Shown piece after piece: positions 1 through 8,363 of a DNA stretch of 63,435 bases (position 1 is its first letter; each line of letters opens with the position of its first letter). Source of the DNA: Pseudolysinimonas_A sp965653335 (lineage in GTDB: Bacteria > Actinomycetota > Actinomycetes > Actinomycetales > Microbacteriaceae); assembly GCA_965653335.1 (NCBI GenBank), contig CBFGZU010000002.1:1-63435 (forward strand). Reading direction: 5' to 3'. A program made the position numbers and the translations under genes. The notes below the pieces were generated by a model, which had not been told where the DNA came from, searched no databases, and saw only the letters and a program-made list of their open reading frames with translations.

Positions 1-1
1 C

Positions 2-235
2 GCGACCGAGTTCGAGCTGCTCCGCTTCCTGATGCGCAACCCGCGCCGGGTGCTGAGCAAGGCGCAGATCCTCGACCGGGTGTGGAGCTACGATTTCGGC
101 GGCCGGTCGAGCATCGTCGAGATCTACATCTCGTATCTGCGCAAGAAGATCGACGACGGCCGCGAGGCGATGATCCACACGGTGCGCGGGGTCGGCTACA
201 CGATCAAGCCGCCAGCCCCGGGACCGGCGGCGTGA
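2..235 (+). CDS. OmpR/PhoB-family response regulator, C-terminal part
   Basis: Only the C-terminal DNA-binding winged helix is inside the window. The frame is open from the first bases and reads TEFELLRFLMRNPRRVLSKA, then the recognition-helix region SSIVEIYISYLRKKID and the hairpin strand TVRGVGYTI, all diagnostic of OmpR/PhoB regulators. The receiver domain lies upstream of base 1. The stop codon overlaps the start of the histidine kinase gene (GTGATG), so the two form one translationally coupled two-component operon. The target genes are not visible. Confidence 0.93.
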   Translation, partial: ATEFELLRFLMRNPRRVLSKAQILDRVWSYDFGGRSSIVEIYISYLRKKIDDGREAMIHTVRGVGYTIKPPAPGPAA

Positions 236-1662
236 TGTCCGCCCGCCCGCCGTGGTCGCTGCGTCGCCGGCTCGTCGTCGGAATCGTCGGACTGCTCGCG
301 GTACTGAGCATCGTCATCGGCATGTCGAGCGTGCTCGCGTTGCGACAGAACCTGCTGGCTCGGCTCGATGACCAGGTGATGGATGCCGCCCGCCGAGCCG
401 CGGGGCCGGCGTTCGGCGGTCAACCGGATCAGGCCGACGCGCCCGGCAACCGCATCGGCACTCTCGTTGTGCGCGTGCGCGACGGGATCGCCATCCGAGC
501 CGAGTACGTGACGCCGAGCGGGACCGCCGACGCGTTGGACGCCGCGCAGATCGCGCGACTCCTCGCGCTCGACCTCGGCGAGCGGCCGGTCACCGTTGAC
601 CTCGGCGATCTCGGGGAGTTCCGGGTCGCCGCGCGGAACGCGCCCGGGCGGGACGACACGGCCATCGCGGGCCTCCCCACCGACGAAGTCACGGCGACGA
701 CGACGAACCTCGCGCTCATCTTCGCCCTCGTGACTTTGGTGGCCATCGCCGTCGCCGCTCTCACCGGGGCCCAGGTCGTGCAGGTCGCGCTGCGACCGCT
801 CGACCGCGTCACGGCCACGGCGCGTCGGGTCGCCGAGCTGCCGCTCGCTCACGGTCAGGTCGCGCTCGCCGAGCGCGCGCCCGACACCGATCCCCGCACC
901 GAAATCGGTCAGGTGGGGGCGGCGTTCAACCGGATGCTCGAGCACGTCGAATCGGCTCTCCTGTCTCGCCACGAGAGCGAAGAGCGGGTGAGGCGGTTCG
1001 TCGCTGACGCGAGCCACGAGTTGCGCACCCCGCTCGCGTCGATCCGCGGCTACTCCGAACTGACCCGGCGGTCCGGGTTCGAGCTCCCCGACGACATCGT
1101 CTACGCCCTCGCCCGCATCGAGTCGGAGTCGGTGCGCATGACGTCGCTCGTCGAGGAGCTGCTCCTGCTCGCCCGCCTCGACGCGGGGCAGGAGCTCGTC
1201 CACGATGTCGTCGACCTCGTGCCGTTGATCGCCGACGCGATCGCCGACGCGCACGCCGCGTCTCCGGAGCACCGCTGGACGATCGAGGTCGGCGACGAAC
1301 CGGTGCTCGTCGCGGGTGACGCGAATCGGCTCCAGCAGGTCGTCGGCAATCTGCTGACCAACGCGCGGGTGCACACCCCCGGGGGGACGGCGGTCACGGC
1401 GAGGCTCGAGCGGGAGGGCGACGAGGCCGTGGTGACGGTCGCCGACGACGGTCCCGGCATCCCCGGCGATCTTCAGCCGGTGCTGTTCGAACGGTTCGCG
1501 CGCGGCGACGGGTCGCGGTCGCGGTCATCCGGCAGCACGGGGCTCGGCCTCGCGATCGTCGCGGCGATCGTCGACGCGCACCGCGGCACCGTCGCCGCGC
1601 GGAGCCGGTCCGGCGACACCAGGTTCATCGTGCGCCTCCCACTCGCATCCCCGGTGCGGTGA
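235..1662 (+). CDS. Membrane sensor histidine kinase (HAMP, HisKA, HATPase_c)
   Basis: A 475-residue kinase that should autophosphorylate and pass phosphate to the regulator encoded just upstream. It has a first membrane helix at about residues 12-36, an extracytoplasmic sensor of about 120 residues, a second helix at about 158-185, and a HAMP region to about 240. The phosphoacceptor is His261 in ASHELRTPLASIRGY. The N-box is at 371-377 (GNLLTNA), G1 is DDGPGIP around 404-410, and G2 is GLGLAIV at 436-442. I chose ATG 235 because it overlaps the regulator stop; GTG 232 is also possible. The layout resembles TcrY/TrcS-type kinases, but the signal is unknown. Confidence 0.93.
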   Translation: MSARPPWSLRRRLVVGIVGLLAVLSIVIGMSSVLALRQNLLARLDDQVMDAARRAAGPAFGGQPDQADAPGNRIGTLVVRVRDGIAIRAEYVTPSGTADALDAAQIARLLALDLGERPVTVDLGDLGEFRVAARNAPGRDDTAIAGLPTDEVTATTTNLALIFALVTLVAIAVAALTGAQVVQVALRPLDRVTATARRVAELPLAHGQVALAERAPDTDPRTEIGQVGAAFNRMLEHVESALLSRHESEERVRRFVADASHELRTPLASIRGYSELTRRSGFELPDDIVYALARIESESVRMTSLVEELLLLARLDAGQELVHDVVDLVPLIADAIADAHAASPEHRWTIEVGDEPVLVAGDANRLQQVVGNLLTNARVHTPGGTAVTARLEREGDEAVVTVADDGPGIPGDLQPVLFERFARGDGSRSRSSGSTGLGLAIVAAIVDAHRGTVAARSRSGDTRFIVRLPLASPVR

Positions 1663-1705
1663 GAACATGGGGAGTCCCCTCCCCCTGGAAGAAAGCCGCA
1701 CTCGG

Positions 1706-2614
1706 ATGACCCGATCCCGCAGCGCGCTCGCGATTGCCCTCACCGCCCTGCTCGTGCTCGCCCCCGTAGCGGCGTCAGCCAAGACGGGGACGGCCGCCGA
1801 AGGGTCGGTGCCGTCAGAGGTCGCCCGGTACGTCGCCGATGGTTCTCTCGTCGCTCAGCTCAACGACGTCTACGGCGTCAACGCAGAAGGCGACGGCCTC
1901 GCCTTCGACGAGACGACGAAGCCCGGAGTCGTCGAACGCGTTCACGTCTGGAGCGACGCCATTCGTGCGGGTGAGGACACCGATCATCCCCTCGATCTCG
2001 TCAACGAATGGGTCGTCCCGATCACGATCGCCGATGCCCCGGTGGGGCTCGCGACCATCTGGATCAACCCCGCGACCTCTCGGCCCGAGCTCGCGTCGTT
2101 CGAGGCCGATCCCGACCTCGCGACCGCGCTTGCGGCGGTCGCCGACGGCTCGTCGCTCGTGCGCGACGCCGAGAGCGCGGCGTGGCTCGCTCTCGCCCCG
2201 GACGGCACGCTGACGCCGCTCGTGGCCGGATCGACGGGCCTGAGCACCCCGGTTCCGATCGACGATGTCGCGCTGCTGCCGGCCGACGGGGGTCCCCCCG
2301 CTGCGGGCGGCGACCCCGGGACGGGGATCGGGTTCGCCCTCGCCGTGCTGTTGCTCCTCATCGCGGTCATCGTCGTCGCCCTCGTGCTGCCGGGGATCCG
2401 GGCGAAGAGAGGCGCGAAAACCGAAACCGAAACCGAACCCGAAACCGACGGCGAGGAGGTGCCGGTCCTCGAACTCGAAGCGGCCCCGGCTGCCGACGTC
2501 GAGCCCGAGGATGCCGCGACCGGCGACGCCGAGAACGCGGGTGACGGTGACCCCGAGCCCGCTCCGAAGCCACCGCGCACGAGGAAGAAGAAGGCTCCGC
2601 CGTCGGGCGACTGA
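1706..2614 (+). CDS. Secreted, C-terminally membrane-anchored protein of unknown function
   Basis: I do not recognise a family. From ATG 1706 (302 aa) the protein begins with a clear Sec signal peptide (positively charged MTRSRS, hydrophobic core, AASA cleavage region). An upstream in-frame ATG at 1667 would bury that signal, so 1706 is preferred. An extracellular region of about 180 residues follows, then a Gly/Pro linker, a second hydrophobic helix (IGFALAVLLLLIAVIVVALV), and a cytoplasmic tail of Thr-Glu repeats, acidic stretches and a basic end (RTRKKKAPP). It lies 43 bases after the histidine kinase and could be co-transcribed. A role as a partner or target of that two-component system is only inference. 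Confidence 0.75.
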   Translation: MTRSRSALAIALTALLVLAPVAASAKTGTAAEGSVPSEVARYVADGSLVAQLNDVYGVNAEGDGLAFDETTKPGVVERVHVWSDAIRAGEDTDHPLDLVNEWVVPITIADAPVGLATIWINPATSRPELASFEADPDLATALAAVADGSSLVRDAESAAWLALAPDGTLTPLVAGSTGLSTPVPIDDVALLPADGGPPAAGGDPGTGIGFALAVLLLLIAVIVVALVLPGIRAKRGAKTETETEPETDGEEVPVLELEAAPAADVEPEDAATGDAENAGDGDPEPAPKPPRTRKKKAPPSGD

Positions 2615-2622
2615 TCCTCGCC

Positions 2623-2651
2623 TTGCTCAGTCGGCATCCGTCGCGTATCCT
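2623..2651 (+). promoter_or_regulatory. Candidate promoter of rplJ-rplL
   Basis: TTGCTC at 2623-2628 and TATCCT at 2646-2651, separated by 17 bases, fit an actinobacterial housekeeping sigma promoter. Transcription would begin near 2658, leaving a leader of about 185 bases before rplJ. Confidence 0.55.
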
Positions 2652-2657
2652 TCTCGA

Positions 2658-2843
2658 GGCCGTAGACCGCCGGTTCTCCCGCTGGGGAGACGAAATTTCC
2701 CTGTGTTTCTCGTAAGCACGGTGAAAGCCTGCGCAGGTGTGTGAAGTGACTGCTCCTTCTGGGGCCTGAAACTCCGTGCGCGTGCGCCGGAGTTTTTTTC
2801 GTCGGTCCGCAGCCGTCACTCACTACACATAGAACGGAACGCC
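2658..2843 (+). promoter_or_regulatory. Ribosomal protein L10 leader (autoregulatory 5' UTR)
   Basis: The long structured leader in front of rplJ-rplL matches the position and style of the L10 leader, in which L10(L12)4 binds its own mRNA. It includes a conserved-looking segment from about 2660 to 2760 and ends in the terminator-like hairpin listed separately. Identification rests on position and structure; no covariance search was possible. Confidence 0.65.
2769..2799 (+). terminator. Terminator-like hairpin inside the L10 leader
   Basis: AAACTCCG at 2769-2776 pairs perfectly with CGGAGTTT at 2788-2795. An inner GCGC/GCGC pair sits around a 2-base loop, and seven T residues follow (2793-2799). 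It is a textbook intrinsic terminator placed 45 bases before the rplJ start, so it can end transcription before the operon and may be the regulated attenuator. It could also terminate read-through from the upstream gene. Confidence 0.75.
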
Positions 2844-3356
2844 ATGGCGAACAAGGAAGCCACTGTCGCTGAGCTCGCGGAGAACTTCCGCAGCTCGAAC
2901 GCGATCGTGCTCACCGAGTACCGCGGGCTCACGGTGGCGCAGCTCAAGGAGCTGCGCGCGAACCTCCGTGATCACGCGAGCTATGCCGTGGTGAAGAACA
3001 CGCTCACCAAGATCGCGGCGAACGAGGCCGGCATCAGCTCGTTCGACGACCAGCTCGCTGGTCCGTCCGCGATCGCGTTCGTGCACGGCGACACCGTCGC
3101 CGTCGCGAAGGCACTGCGTGACTTCTCCAAGGCGAACCCTCTGCTGGTCGTCAAGGGGGGCTATTTCGATGGCGCCCCGTTGACCTCAGCCGAGGTGGGC
3201 AAGCTCGCCGATCTCGAAAGCCGGGAGGTGCTCCTGGCGAAGCTGGCGGGCGCCATGAAGGCCTCGCTGTTCGGAGCCGCCTACATGTTCAACGCACCGC
3301 TCGCGAAGGCCGTTCGCACGGTCGACGCGTTGCGCGCCAAGCAGGAAACCAACTAA
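2844..3356 (+). CDS. rplJ: 50S ribosomal protein L10
   Basis: At 170 aa this has the usual length for actinobacterial L10. It starts MANKEATVAELAENFRSS and contains the characteristic EYRGLTVAQLKELR region and KNTLTKIAANEAG near residues 50-65. It forms the base of the ribosomal stalk, binds 23S rRNA and carries L7/L12 dimers. rplL follows 12 bases downstream in the same operon, and the leader upstream suggests feedback control by the L10-L12 complex. Confidence 0.98.
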   Translation: MANKEATVAELAENFRSSNAIVLTEYRGLTVAQLKELRANLRDHASYAVVKNTLTKIAANEAGISSFDDQLAGPSAIAFVHGDTVAVAKALRDFSKANPLLVVKGGYFDGAPLTSAEVGKLADLESREVLLAKLAGAMKASLFGAAYMFNAPLAKAVRTVDALRAKQETN

Positions 3357-3368
3357 AGGAGTTAAGAA

Positions 3369-3761
3369 ATGGCCAAGCTCAGCACGGACGACCTTCTCGA
3401 GGCGTTCAAGGACCTGACCCTGATCGAGCTCAGCGAGTTCGTCAAGAAGTTCGAGGAGACCTTCGAGGTCACCGCCGCCGCCCCCGTCGCCGCCGCTGCG
3501 GCCCCGGCCGCCGGTGGTGCCGGTGGCGCCGCGGAGGCCGTCGAAGAGAAGGACTCGTTCGACGTCGTTCTCGAGTCGGCCGGTGCCGGCAAGATCGCCG
3601 TCATCAAGGAGGTGCGCACCCTCACGAGCCTCGGACTGGGCGAGGCGAAGGCTCTCGTCGATGGCGCGCCGAGCAACGTGCTCGAGGGTGTCAACAAGGA
3701 TGCCGCCGAGAAGGCCAAGGCCGCTCTCGAGGGCGCCGGCGCCACGGTGACCCTGAAGTAG
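3369..3761 (+). CDS. rplL: 50S ribosomal protein L7/L12
   Basis: A 130-aa stalk protein with an N-terminal dimerisation helix (LSTDDLLEAFKDLTLIELSE), an Ala-rich hinge at about 36-58, and the conserved C-terminal factor-binding domain (KIAVIKEVRTLTSLGLGEAK, then VDGAPSNVLEGVNKDAAEKA). The ribosome binding site AAAGGAG sits eight bases before the ATG. It recruits translational GTPases as dimers bound to L10. A strong terminator follows. Confidence 0.98.
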   Translation: MAKLSTDDLLEAFKDLTLIELSEFVKKFEETFEVTAAAPVAAAAAPAAGGAGGAAEAVEEKDSFDVVLESAGAGKIAVIKEVRTLTSLGLGEAKALVDGAPSNVLEGVNKDAAEKAKAALEGAGATVTLK

Positions 3762-3778
3762 TCACTCACGCACAGCGA

Positions 3779-3813
3779 GAAGGCGTCGTCCCGCACGGGG
3801 CGGCGCCTTCTTT
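3779..3813 (+). terminator. Intrinsic terminator after rplJ-rplL
   Basis: GAAGGCG at 3779-3785 pairs with CGCCTTC at 3804-3810. The stem continues inward through TCGTCCC/GGGGCGG with wobble pairs around a short loop, followed by TTTC. Confidence 0.85.
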
Positions 3814-3955
3814 CGTCGAGGCGAGAAGACGGCGGATGGGGCCACCGGTAACCAGCCGGAAGACCCCACCCATGTCGTACGGAGCGCCGGGATCAGGAAC
3901 GGCGCCCGCATTCAACGTTCACATCAAATCACTACGTCCTGAGCGACTGATCTGT

Positions 3956-5563
3956 CTAGGCGGGTGAATCCGGGGTGACTGATGGCCCCAACCCGAGGGA
4001 CTTCGCCTTTCGGATCGCCTCCGCCCGCGTTGTGACGCCGAGCTTGCGGTAGAGCCGTCGCAAGTGCGTCTTCACCGTGTTCGGCGAGATATACAGTGCC
4101 GCGGCGATGCTCCCGACCGTCGACCCCTTCACGACTTCGGCGAGGACGAGCAGTTCACGCTGGCTGAGCGGTTCGATGAGCCGGGTCTGACCCTGCGTCG
4201 ACTCCGCGAGTTCGGTGAGCACCTGGGTCGCTTCGGGGCCGTGGCCTCGCGTGAGCGCCCGGGCGGTGAGCGCCGCGAGCGTGCCCTGCGGGATGAGCCG
4301 CCACGGAGCCCGGGACCCCGTTCGCGCGACCGCCACGAGCGCGCGGTCGAACATCACGTCGGCGAGCCGGAGGTCGCCGCGCCCCAGCTCGATCGCCGCG
4401 CGCACCACTCTCACGTCGAGCATCGTGCGGGGGGAGTGGTCGTCGGCGATCTGTTCGCAGCCCTCGAGGGCGTCGGCGGCACCGCTCAGATCGCCGTGCC
4501 CGAGACGCAAGTGGGCGACGATCCGCGCCGGGCACAGGATGTGATGTTCGTAGGGCGGAAGGGTGCGCAGAATCTCCCACGCCTCATCGCCCTGGTCGAG
4601 GTAGACGAGGATCGTCGCGCGGCACAGCCCTTCCGCCGAGGCTCCGAGCCCCGGCGGCGACCAGGCCCGGAAGCCGACCCGGGCGCGCTGGAGCAGGTCG
4701 AGGCCCTCCGTCGGTCGCTGATCGGCGATGCGCAGGTAGGCCGCCGCGACGAACGACAGGGGTTCCCAGTCGTTGTGGAGCGACGCCTCGAACATCTGCG
4801 CTTCGAGCGCAGCCGACTCATCGAGATCCTGTCGCTCGGCCGCGATGAGGGCGTCGGCGACGAGGGCGGGGGCGGCGTACCCGGTTTGCCAGAGGTCGGA
4901 ACCCTCCGCGAGGGCTCGAGCTGCGACCGTGTGCCGGGATGCCGTCGAGAGGCCCGACTGGACGAACTCGATGAGGGCGAGGCCGCCGAGACACTCGATG
5001 CGTTCCGCGCGCGTCAGGTGGTCGGCTGCGAGTCCGTGCGCGTACTCCAGGTGGCCACGGGCGGCATCCAGGTTGCCGAGATGGAGGTCGATCATCCCGG
5101 CTTCGAGTCGGCCGCGAGCACCCAGCTCGATGCGCACAGAAATGGGAAGGATGCTGCAGTCGGCGTCGAGGTCGAGGGCGCGCTGCACCTGGCGCTTCGC
5201 CGCGTCGAGGCGCCCGAGGGTGCGCAGAGCAGCGGCGTGTCCGAGCCAGGCCGTGACCCGATCGGGATCCGCCTCGCGTCCCGCCACCGCGAGATTCGCC
5301 TCGGCCGCTTCGAAGTAGCCGATCGCGGAGGACCCGGGCGGGGAACCTTTCGATCGGTAGCTCGCGCCCATCGCGCTCGCAATCTCGGCATCGCCGTGCC
5401 ACGCGGTCGGCGGAATGCTGCCGATCAGGGCACGGAACTCGGCACCTCGCTCGGCCGCCATGGCGCGGGCGTGCGGTCGCACGGTGGCGACGGCGGCAGC
5501 GGCGTCGTCGGCGGCCACCGCGGCGGCGACCGCTCGTCGCAGCTCTTCGAACTCGTGGTGCAC
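3956..5563 (-). CDS. LuxR-family transcriptional regulator with helical-repeat N-terminal region
   Basis: A 535-aa regulator. The last 65 residues are a LuxR/GerE helix-turn-helix (LSQRELLVLAEVVKGSTVGS, then IAAALYISPNTVKTHLRRLY). The preceding 450 residues are Ala-rich helices resembling TPR/MalT-type repeats. I see no Walker A motif, so it looks like a MalT-type regulator that has lost, or never had, its NTPase module. The GTG start at 5563 has AGGAG five bases upstream. It is divergent from the ABC exporter across 242 bases, so that gene is a plausible but unproven target. Confidence 0.85.
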   Translation of the reverse strand: MHHEFEELRRAVAAAVAADDAAAAVATVRPHARAMAAERGAEFRALIGSIPPTAWHGDAEIASAMGASYRSKGSPPGSSAIGYFEAAEANLAVAGREADPDRVTAWLGHAAALRTLGRLDAAKRQVQRALDLDADCSILPISVRIELGARGRLEAGMIDLHLGNLDAARGHLEYAHGLAADHLTRAERIECLGGLALIEFVQSGLSTASRHTVAARALAEGSDLWQTGYAAPALVADALIAAERQDLDESAALEAQMFEASLHNDWEPLSFVAAAYLRIADQRPTEGLDLLQRARVGFRAWSPPGLGASAEGLCRATILVYLDQGDEAWEILRTLPPYEHHILCPARIVAHLRLGHGDLSGAADALEGCEQIADDHSPRTMLDVRVVRAAIELGRGDLRLADVMFDRALVAVARTGSRAPWRLIPQGTLAALTARALTRGHGPEATQVLTELAESTQGQTRLIEPLSQRELLVLAEVVKGSTVGSIAAALYISPNTVKTHLRRLYRKLGVTTRAEAIRKAKSLGLGPSVTPDSPA

Positions 5564-5805
5564 TGGTCTCCTGCGGGTGCCCGCTCGACGAGGTCGTCGG
5601 CGTGCGGGCGCGTGTTGCTGTGCGGTGGGCGACTGTCGCCGGCCTGTCGGGAGAGCTCCCAGTGCTCGAAAGGTCCGGCTGATGCAGTCGAGAAGACCCT
5701 AGTTGCGGGCCGTCGGTCTGTCCATCATTGTGAGGACGCCCTCAGCTGTTCCCCTGCGGGTCCCGAGACCCGGTGCGCCGGGGGCCCGTCACGTAGGCTT
5801 CCCCG

Positions 5806-7764
5806 GTGAGCTTGGGCACCCACGGGTTGACGCCACCCGGCGGTCGCCGGGCCGGCGCCCGGGACGCCGCCGCGCTGCGGGAACTCAACGCGCAGGCTCC
5901 ACGCATCCCCGATCTGATCCAGCGCATCGGCGACCTGTTCCGCCCGCACCGCCGGGCTCTGACGATCACGATCGTGCTCGTGCTCGCGGGGGCCGCCCTC
6001 AGCGTGCTGCCGCCCCTGCTGACGCAGCAAGCATTCGACCGCGGCCTCTTTCCGCCTTCGGGGCGCCCCGACGTCCCCGTCCTGCTGGAGCTGGTCGCCT
6101 TCATGCTGCTCGCCTGGCTCGCCTCGGCGGGGCTGGGCGTCGGGCAGACCTACCTCACGGCGCGCATCGGCAACACCGTCATGGGCGCGCTTCGGGTCCG
6201 GTTGTTCTCGCATCTTCAGGCGATGGAGCTCGGCTTCTTCACCCGCACCAAGACCGGCATCATCCAGTCGCGGCTGCAGAACGACGTCGGCGGCGTCGCG
6301 GGGGTGCTGAGCAACACCATCCAGAGCGTCGTCGGCAACACCGTCACCGTCATCGCCGCCCTCGTCGCGATGCTGCTGCTGTCGTGGCAGATGACGATCG
6401 TCGCCGTCGTGCTGCTGCCCATCCTGGTGCTCGTGCAGCGGCGGGTCGGGCAGGCCCGCGCCCGCATCGCGACGAAGACGCAGGAGTCGCTCTCCGACAT
6501 GACGGCGATCACGCAGGAGACACTGAGCGTCTCCGGCATGCTCCTCGCGAAGGCGTTCAACCAGCAGAACGCCGAGGTCGCGCGTTATCGCGACGAGAAC
6601 GACCGGCAGATCCGGTTGCAGGTGCAATTGGCGATGACCGGCCAATGGTTCTTCGCGATCGTCAACGTCGTGCTCTCGGTCGTCCCGGCAGTCATCTACC
6701 TCGTCGCGGCGTGGCTGATCTTTCAGGATGTCCCGGTCACCGCCGGCACGATCGTCGCGTTCACGACGGTGCAGACGCGGCTCATGTGGCCGCTCATGGG
6801 GCTGCTGCGAGTCGCCCTCGACCTGCAGACCTCGCAAGCGCTGTTCGCCCGCATCTTCGAGTACCTCGACCTCGTGCCCGCGATCCGGGATGCCGACGAC
6901 GCGAAGCCGGTGGACGCGCGCCGGCTCGGTGAGGTCGCCTTCGAGAGTGTCGTGTTCCGCTACCCGGATCAGCCGGCCGACGCGCCCGCGACGCTCACGG
7001 GCATCTCGTTCGACCTCGCGCCGGGAACCTACGCGGCGTTCGTCGGGCCTTCCGGCGCGGGCAAGACGACGGTGTCGTACCTGCTGCCCCGGCTCCACGA
7101 GGCCACCGAGGGCCGGGTGCTGTTCGCCGGCGAGGATGTGCGGAACCTCCGGCACGCCTCCCTCATCGATTCGATCGGAATCGTGAGCCAGGAGACGTAC
7201 CTGTTCCACGCGACGATCGCCGAGAACCTGCGCTATGCCAAGCCGGATGCCGCCGACGCCGAACTCGAAGCGGCGGCGCGGGCGGCCAACATCCATGACA
7301 CGATCGCGTCGTTCCCCGATGGCTACGACACCGTCGTCGGGGAACGCGGATATCGCCTCTCCGGCGGGGAGAAGCAGCGGGTCGCGATCGCTCGCGTGCT
7401 GCTCAAGGATCCGGCGGTGCTCATCCTCGACGAGGCGACGAGTTCGCTCGACACCGTCTCGGAACGCGTCGTGCAACGCGCTCTCGACGACGCATCCAAA
7501 GGGCGCACGACTCTCGCGATCGCCCATCGCCTGTCGACCGTCGTCGCGGCCGACGTGATCTTCGTCGTCGAGGCGGGGCGCATCGTCGAACGCGGCGGGC
7601 ACGCCGAGTTGCTCGCCGCGGGCGGCGTCTACGCCCGGCTGTTCGCCGAGCAGCTCGCCGCGACCGCGGAGGGTGAGTTCACGCCGGAGGCAGAGCAGCC
7701 AGCAGGTCCCGCATCGCCAGGATCTCGGCCTGCTGGGCCCGGCGGATCCCGGTCGCGAGGCTGA
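5806..7764 (+). CDS. ABC exporter, fused membrane and ATPase domains
   Basis: A 652-aa half-transporter of the multidrug/lipid exporter type. The six-helix membrane domain spans about residues 48-330. The nucleotide-binding domain has Walker A GPSGAGKTT near 413-421, signature LSGGEKQR near 517, Walker B VLILDEATSSLD near 537, and a switch His in AIAHRLST. It works as a dimer; the substrate is unknown. The start is GTG 5806, with TAGGCT ending seven bases before it, which suggests a leaderless mRNA. The last ~28 residues are low-complexity (Pro/Gly/Ser/Arg) and are encoded opposite the 3' end of the DUF305 gene. Confidence 0.93.
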   Translation: MSLGTHGLTPPGGRRAGARDAAALRELNAQAPRIPDLIQRIGDLFRPHRRALTITIVLVLAGAALSVLPPLLTQQAFDRGLFPPSGRPDVPVLLELVAFMLLAWLASAGLGVGQTYLTARIGNTVMGALRVRLFSHLQAMELGFFTRTKTGIIQSRLQNDVGGVAGVLSNTIQSVVGNTVTVIAALVAMLLLSWQMTIVAVVLLPILVLVQRRVGQARARIATKTQESLSDMTAITQETLSVSGMLLAKAFNQQNAEVARYRDENDRQIRLQVQLAMTGQWFFAIVNVVLSVVPAVIYLVAAWLIFQDVPVTAGTIVAFTTVQTRLMWPLMGLLRVALDLQTSQALFARIFEYLDLVPAIRDADDAKPVDARRLGEVAFESVVFRYPDQPADAPATLTGISFDLAPGTYAAFVGPSGAGKTTVSYLLPRLHEATEGRVLFAGEDVRNLRHASLIDSIGIVSQETYLFHATIAENLRYAKPDAADAELEAAARAANIHDTIASFPDGYDTVVGERGYRLSGGEKQRVAIARVLLKDPAVLILDEATSSLDTVSERVVQRALDDASKGRTTLAIAHRLSTVVAADVIFVVEAGRIVERGGHAELLAAGGVYARLFAEQLAATAEGEFTPEAEQPAGPASPGSRPAGPGGSRSRG

Positions 7765-8314
7765 TCACCGGCGGCACGTCGGTGCGCACGAGGACGGCAT
7801 CCGCCATCTCGAGCCCACCCTCGTGGTGCCGGATCATGAGCTCGAGGAAGATGCGCACGGCGTCGTCGCCCGAGGCGGCACGGAGCGCGTCGAGTTCGGC
7901 GGCGGTCGCCATCCCGGGCATGCCGCCGGGCAGCTCGGGATCCATCTGATGTCCGCTGTCGGAGCCGTCGATGGCCGGCAGCTGGGTCCAGGCCATCGCC
8001 GGCTGGGACGAGCGCTGCGGGAGACCCCAGGCGTCGAGCAGGCCGTACATCACGCCCGACTGGGAGGCCTGGGTGACCGCCATGTCGTACGAGATGGTGC
8101 GTACCGTCTCGTCGTCGGTGCGATCGCGAGCGAGCAGGGCGATCTCGACCGCTTGAGCGTGATGCACCTGCATGTCGCGCAAGAAACCCGCGGCCGCGCT
8201 GTCGGTCGTCGGCGTCGTGACCGTCCCGTTTGCGGTGAGCCGCCCCGCCAGGAAGATCGCGCCGGCGAGGATGGCCATGACGAGCACGAGCGTGGCGATG
8301 CGCCGACGGCTCAT
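7679..8314 (-). CDS. DUF305 family protein, membrane-anchored
   Basis: A 211-aa protein with one N-terminal membrane helix (IATLVLVMAILAGAIFLAG). The DUF305 hallmark His pairs follow: QVHHAQAVEIALLA near residue 45 and MIRHHEGGLEMADAV near 150, in a four-helix ferritin-like fold. These His and Met residues suggest metal binding outside the membrane, but function is unproven. ATG 8314 is chosen because it directly precedes the membrane helix; the longer reading frame upstream is antisense to the DUF3105 gene. It is 49 bases behind DUF3105 on the same strand and overlaps the ABC exporter by 86 bases tail to tail. Confidence 0.9.
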   Translation of the reverse strand: MSRRRIATLVLVMAILAGAIFLAGRLTANGTVTTPTTDSAAAGFLRDMQVHHAQAVEIALLARDRTDDETVRTISYDMAVTQASQSGVMYGLLDAWGLPQRSSQPAMAWTQLPAIDGSDSGHQMDPELPGGMPGMATAAELDALRAASGDDAVRIFLELMIRHHEGGLEMADAVLVRTDVPPVISLATGIRRAQQAEILAMRDLLAALPPA

Positions 8315-8363
8315 CCGGTCACGAAACCCTGGGGTTGAGGAGCGCCCGGCTCCGGCGGTCGCG

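Noticed and set aside
4064..5809. Plus-strand open frame of 581 codons opposite the LuxR regulator
   Set aside because: The minus-strand frame carries an intact LuxR helix-turn-helix and a good ribosome binding site; this frame has only biased composition.
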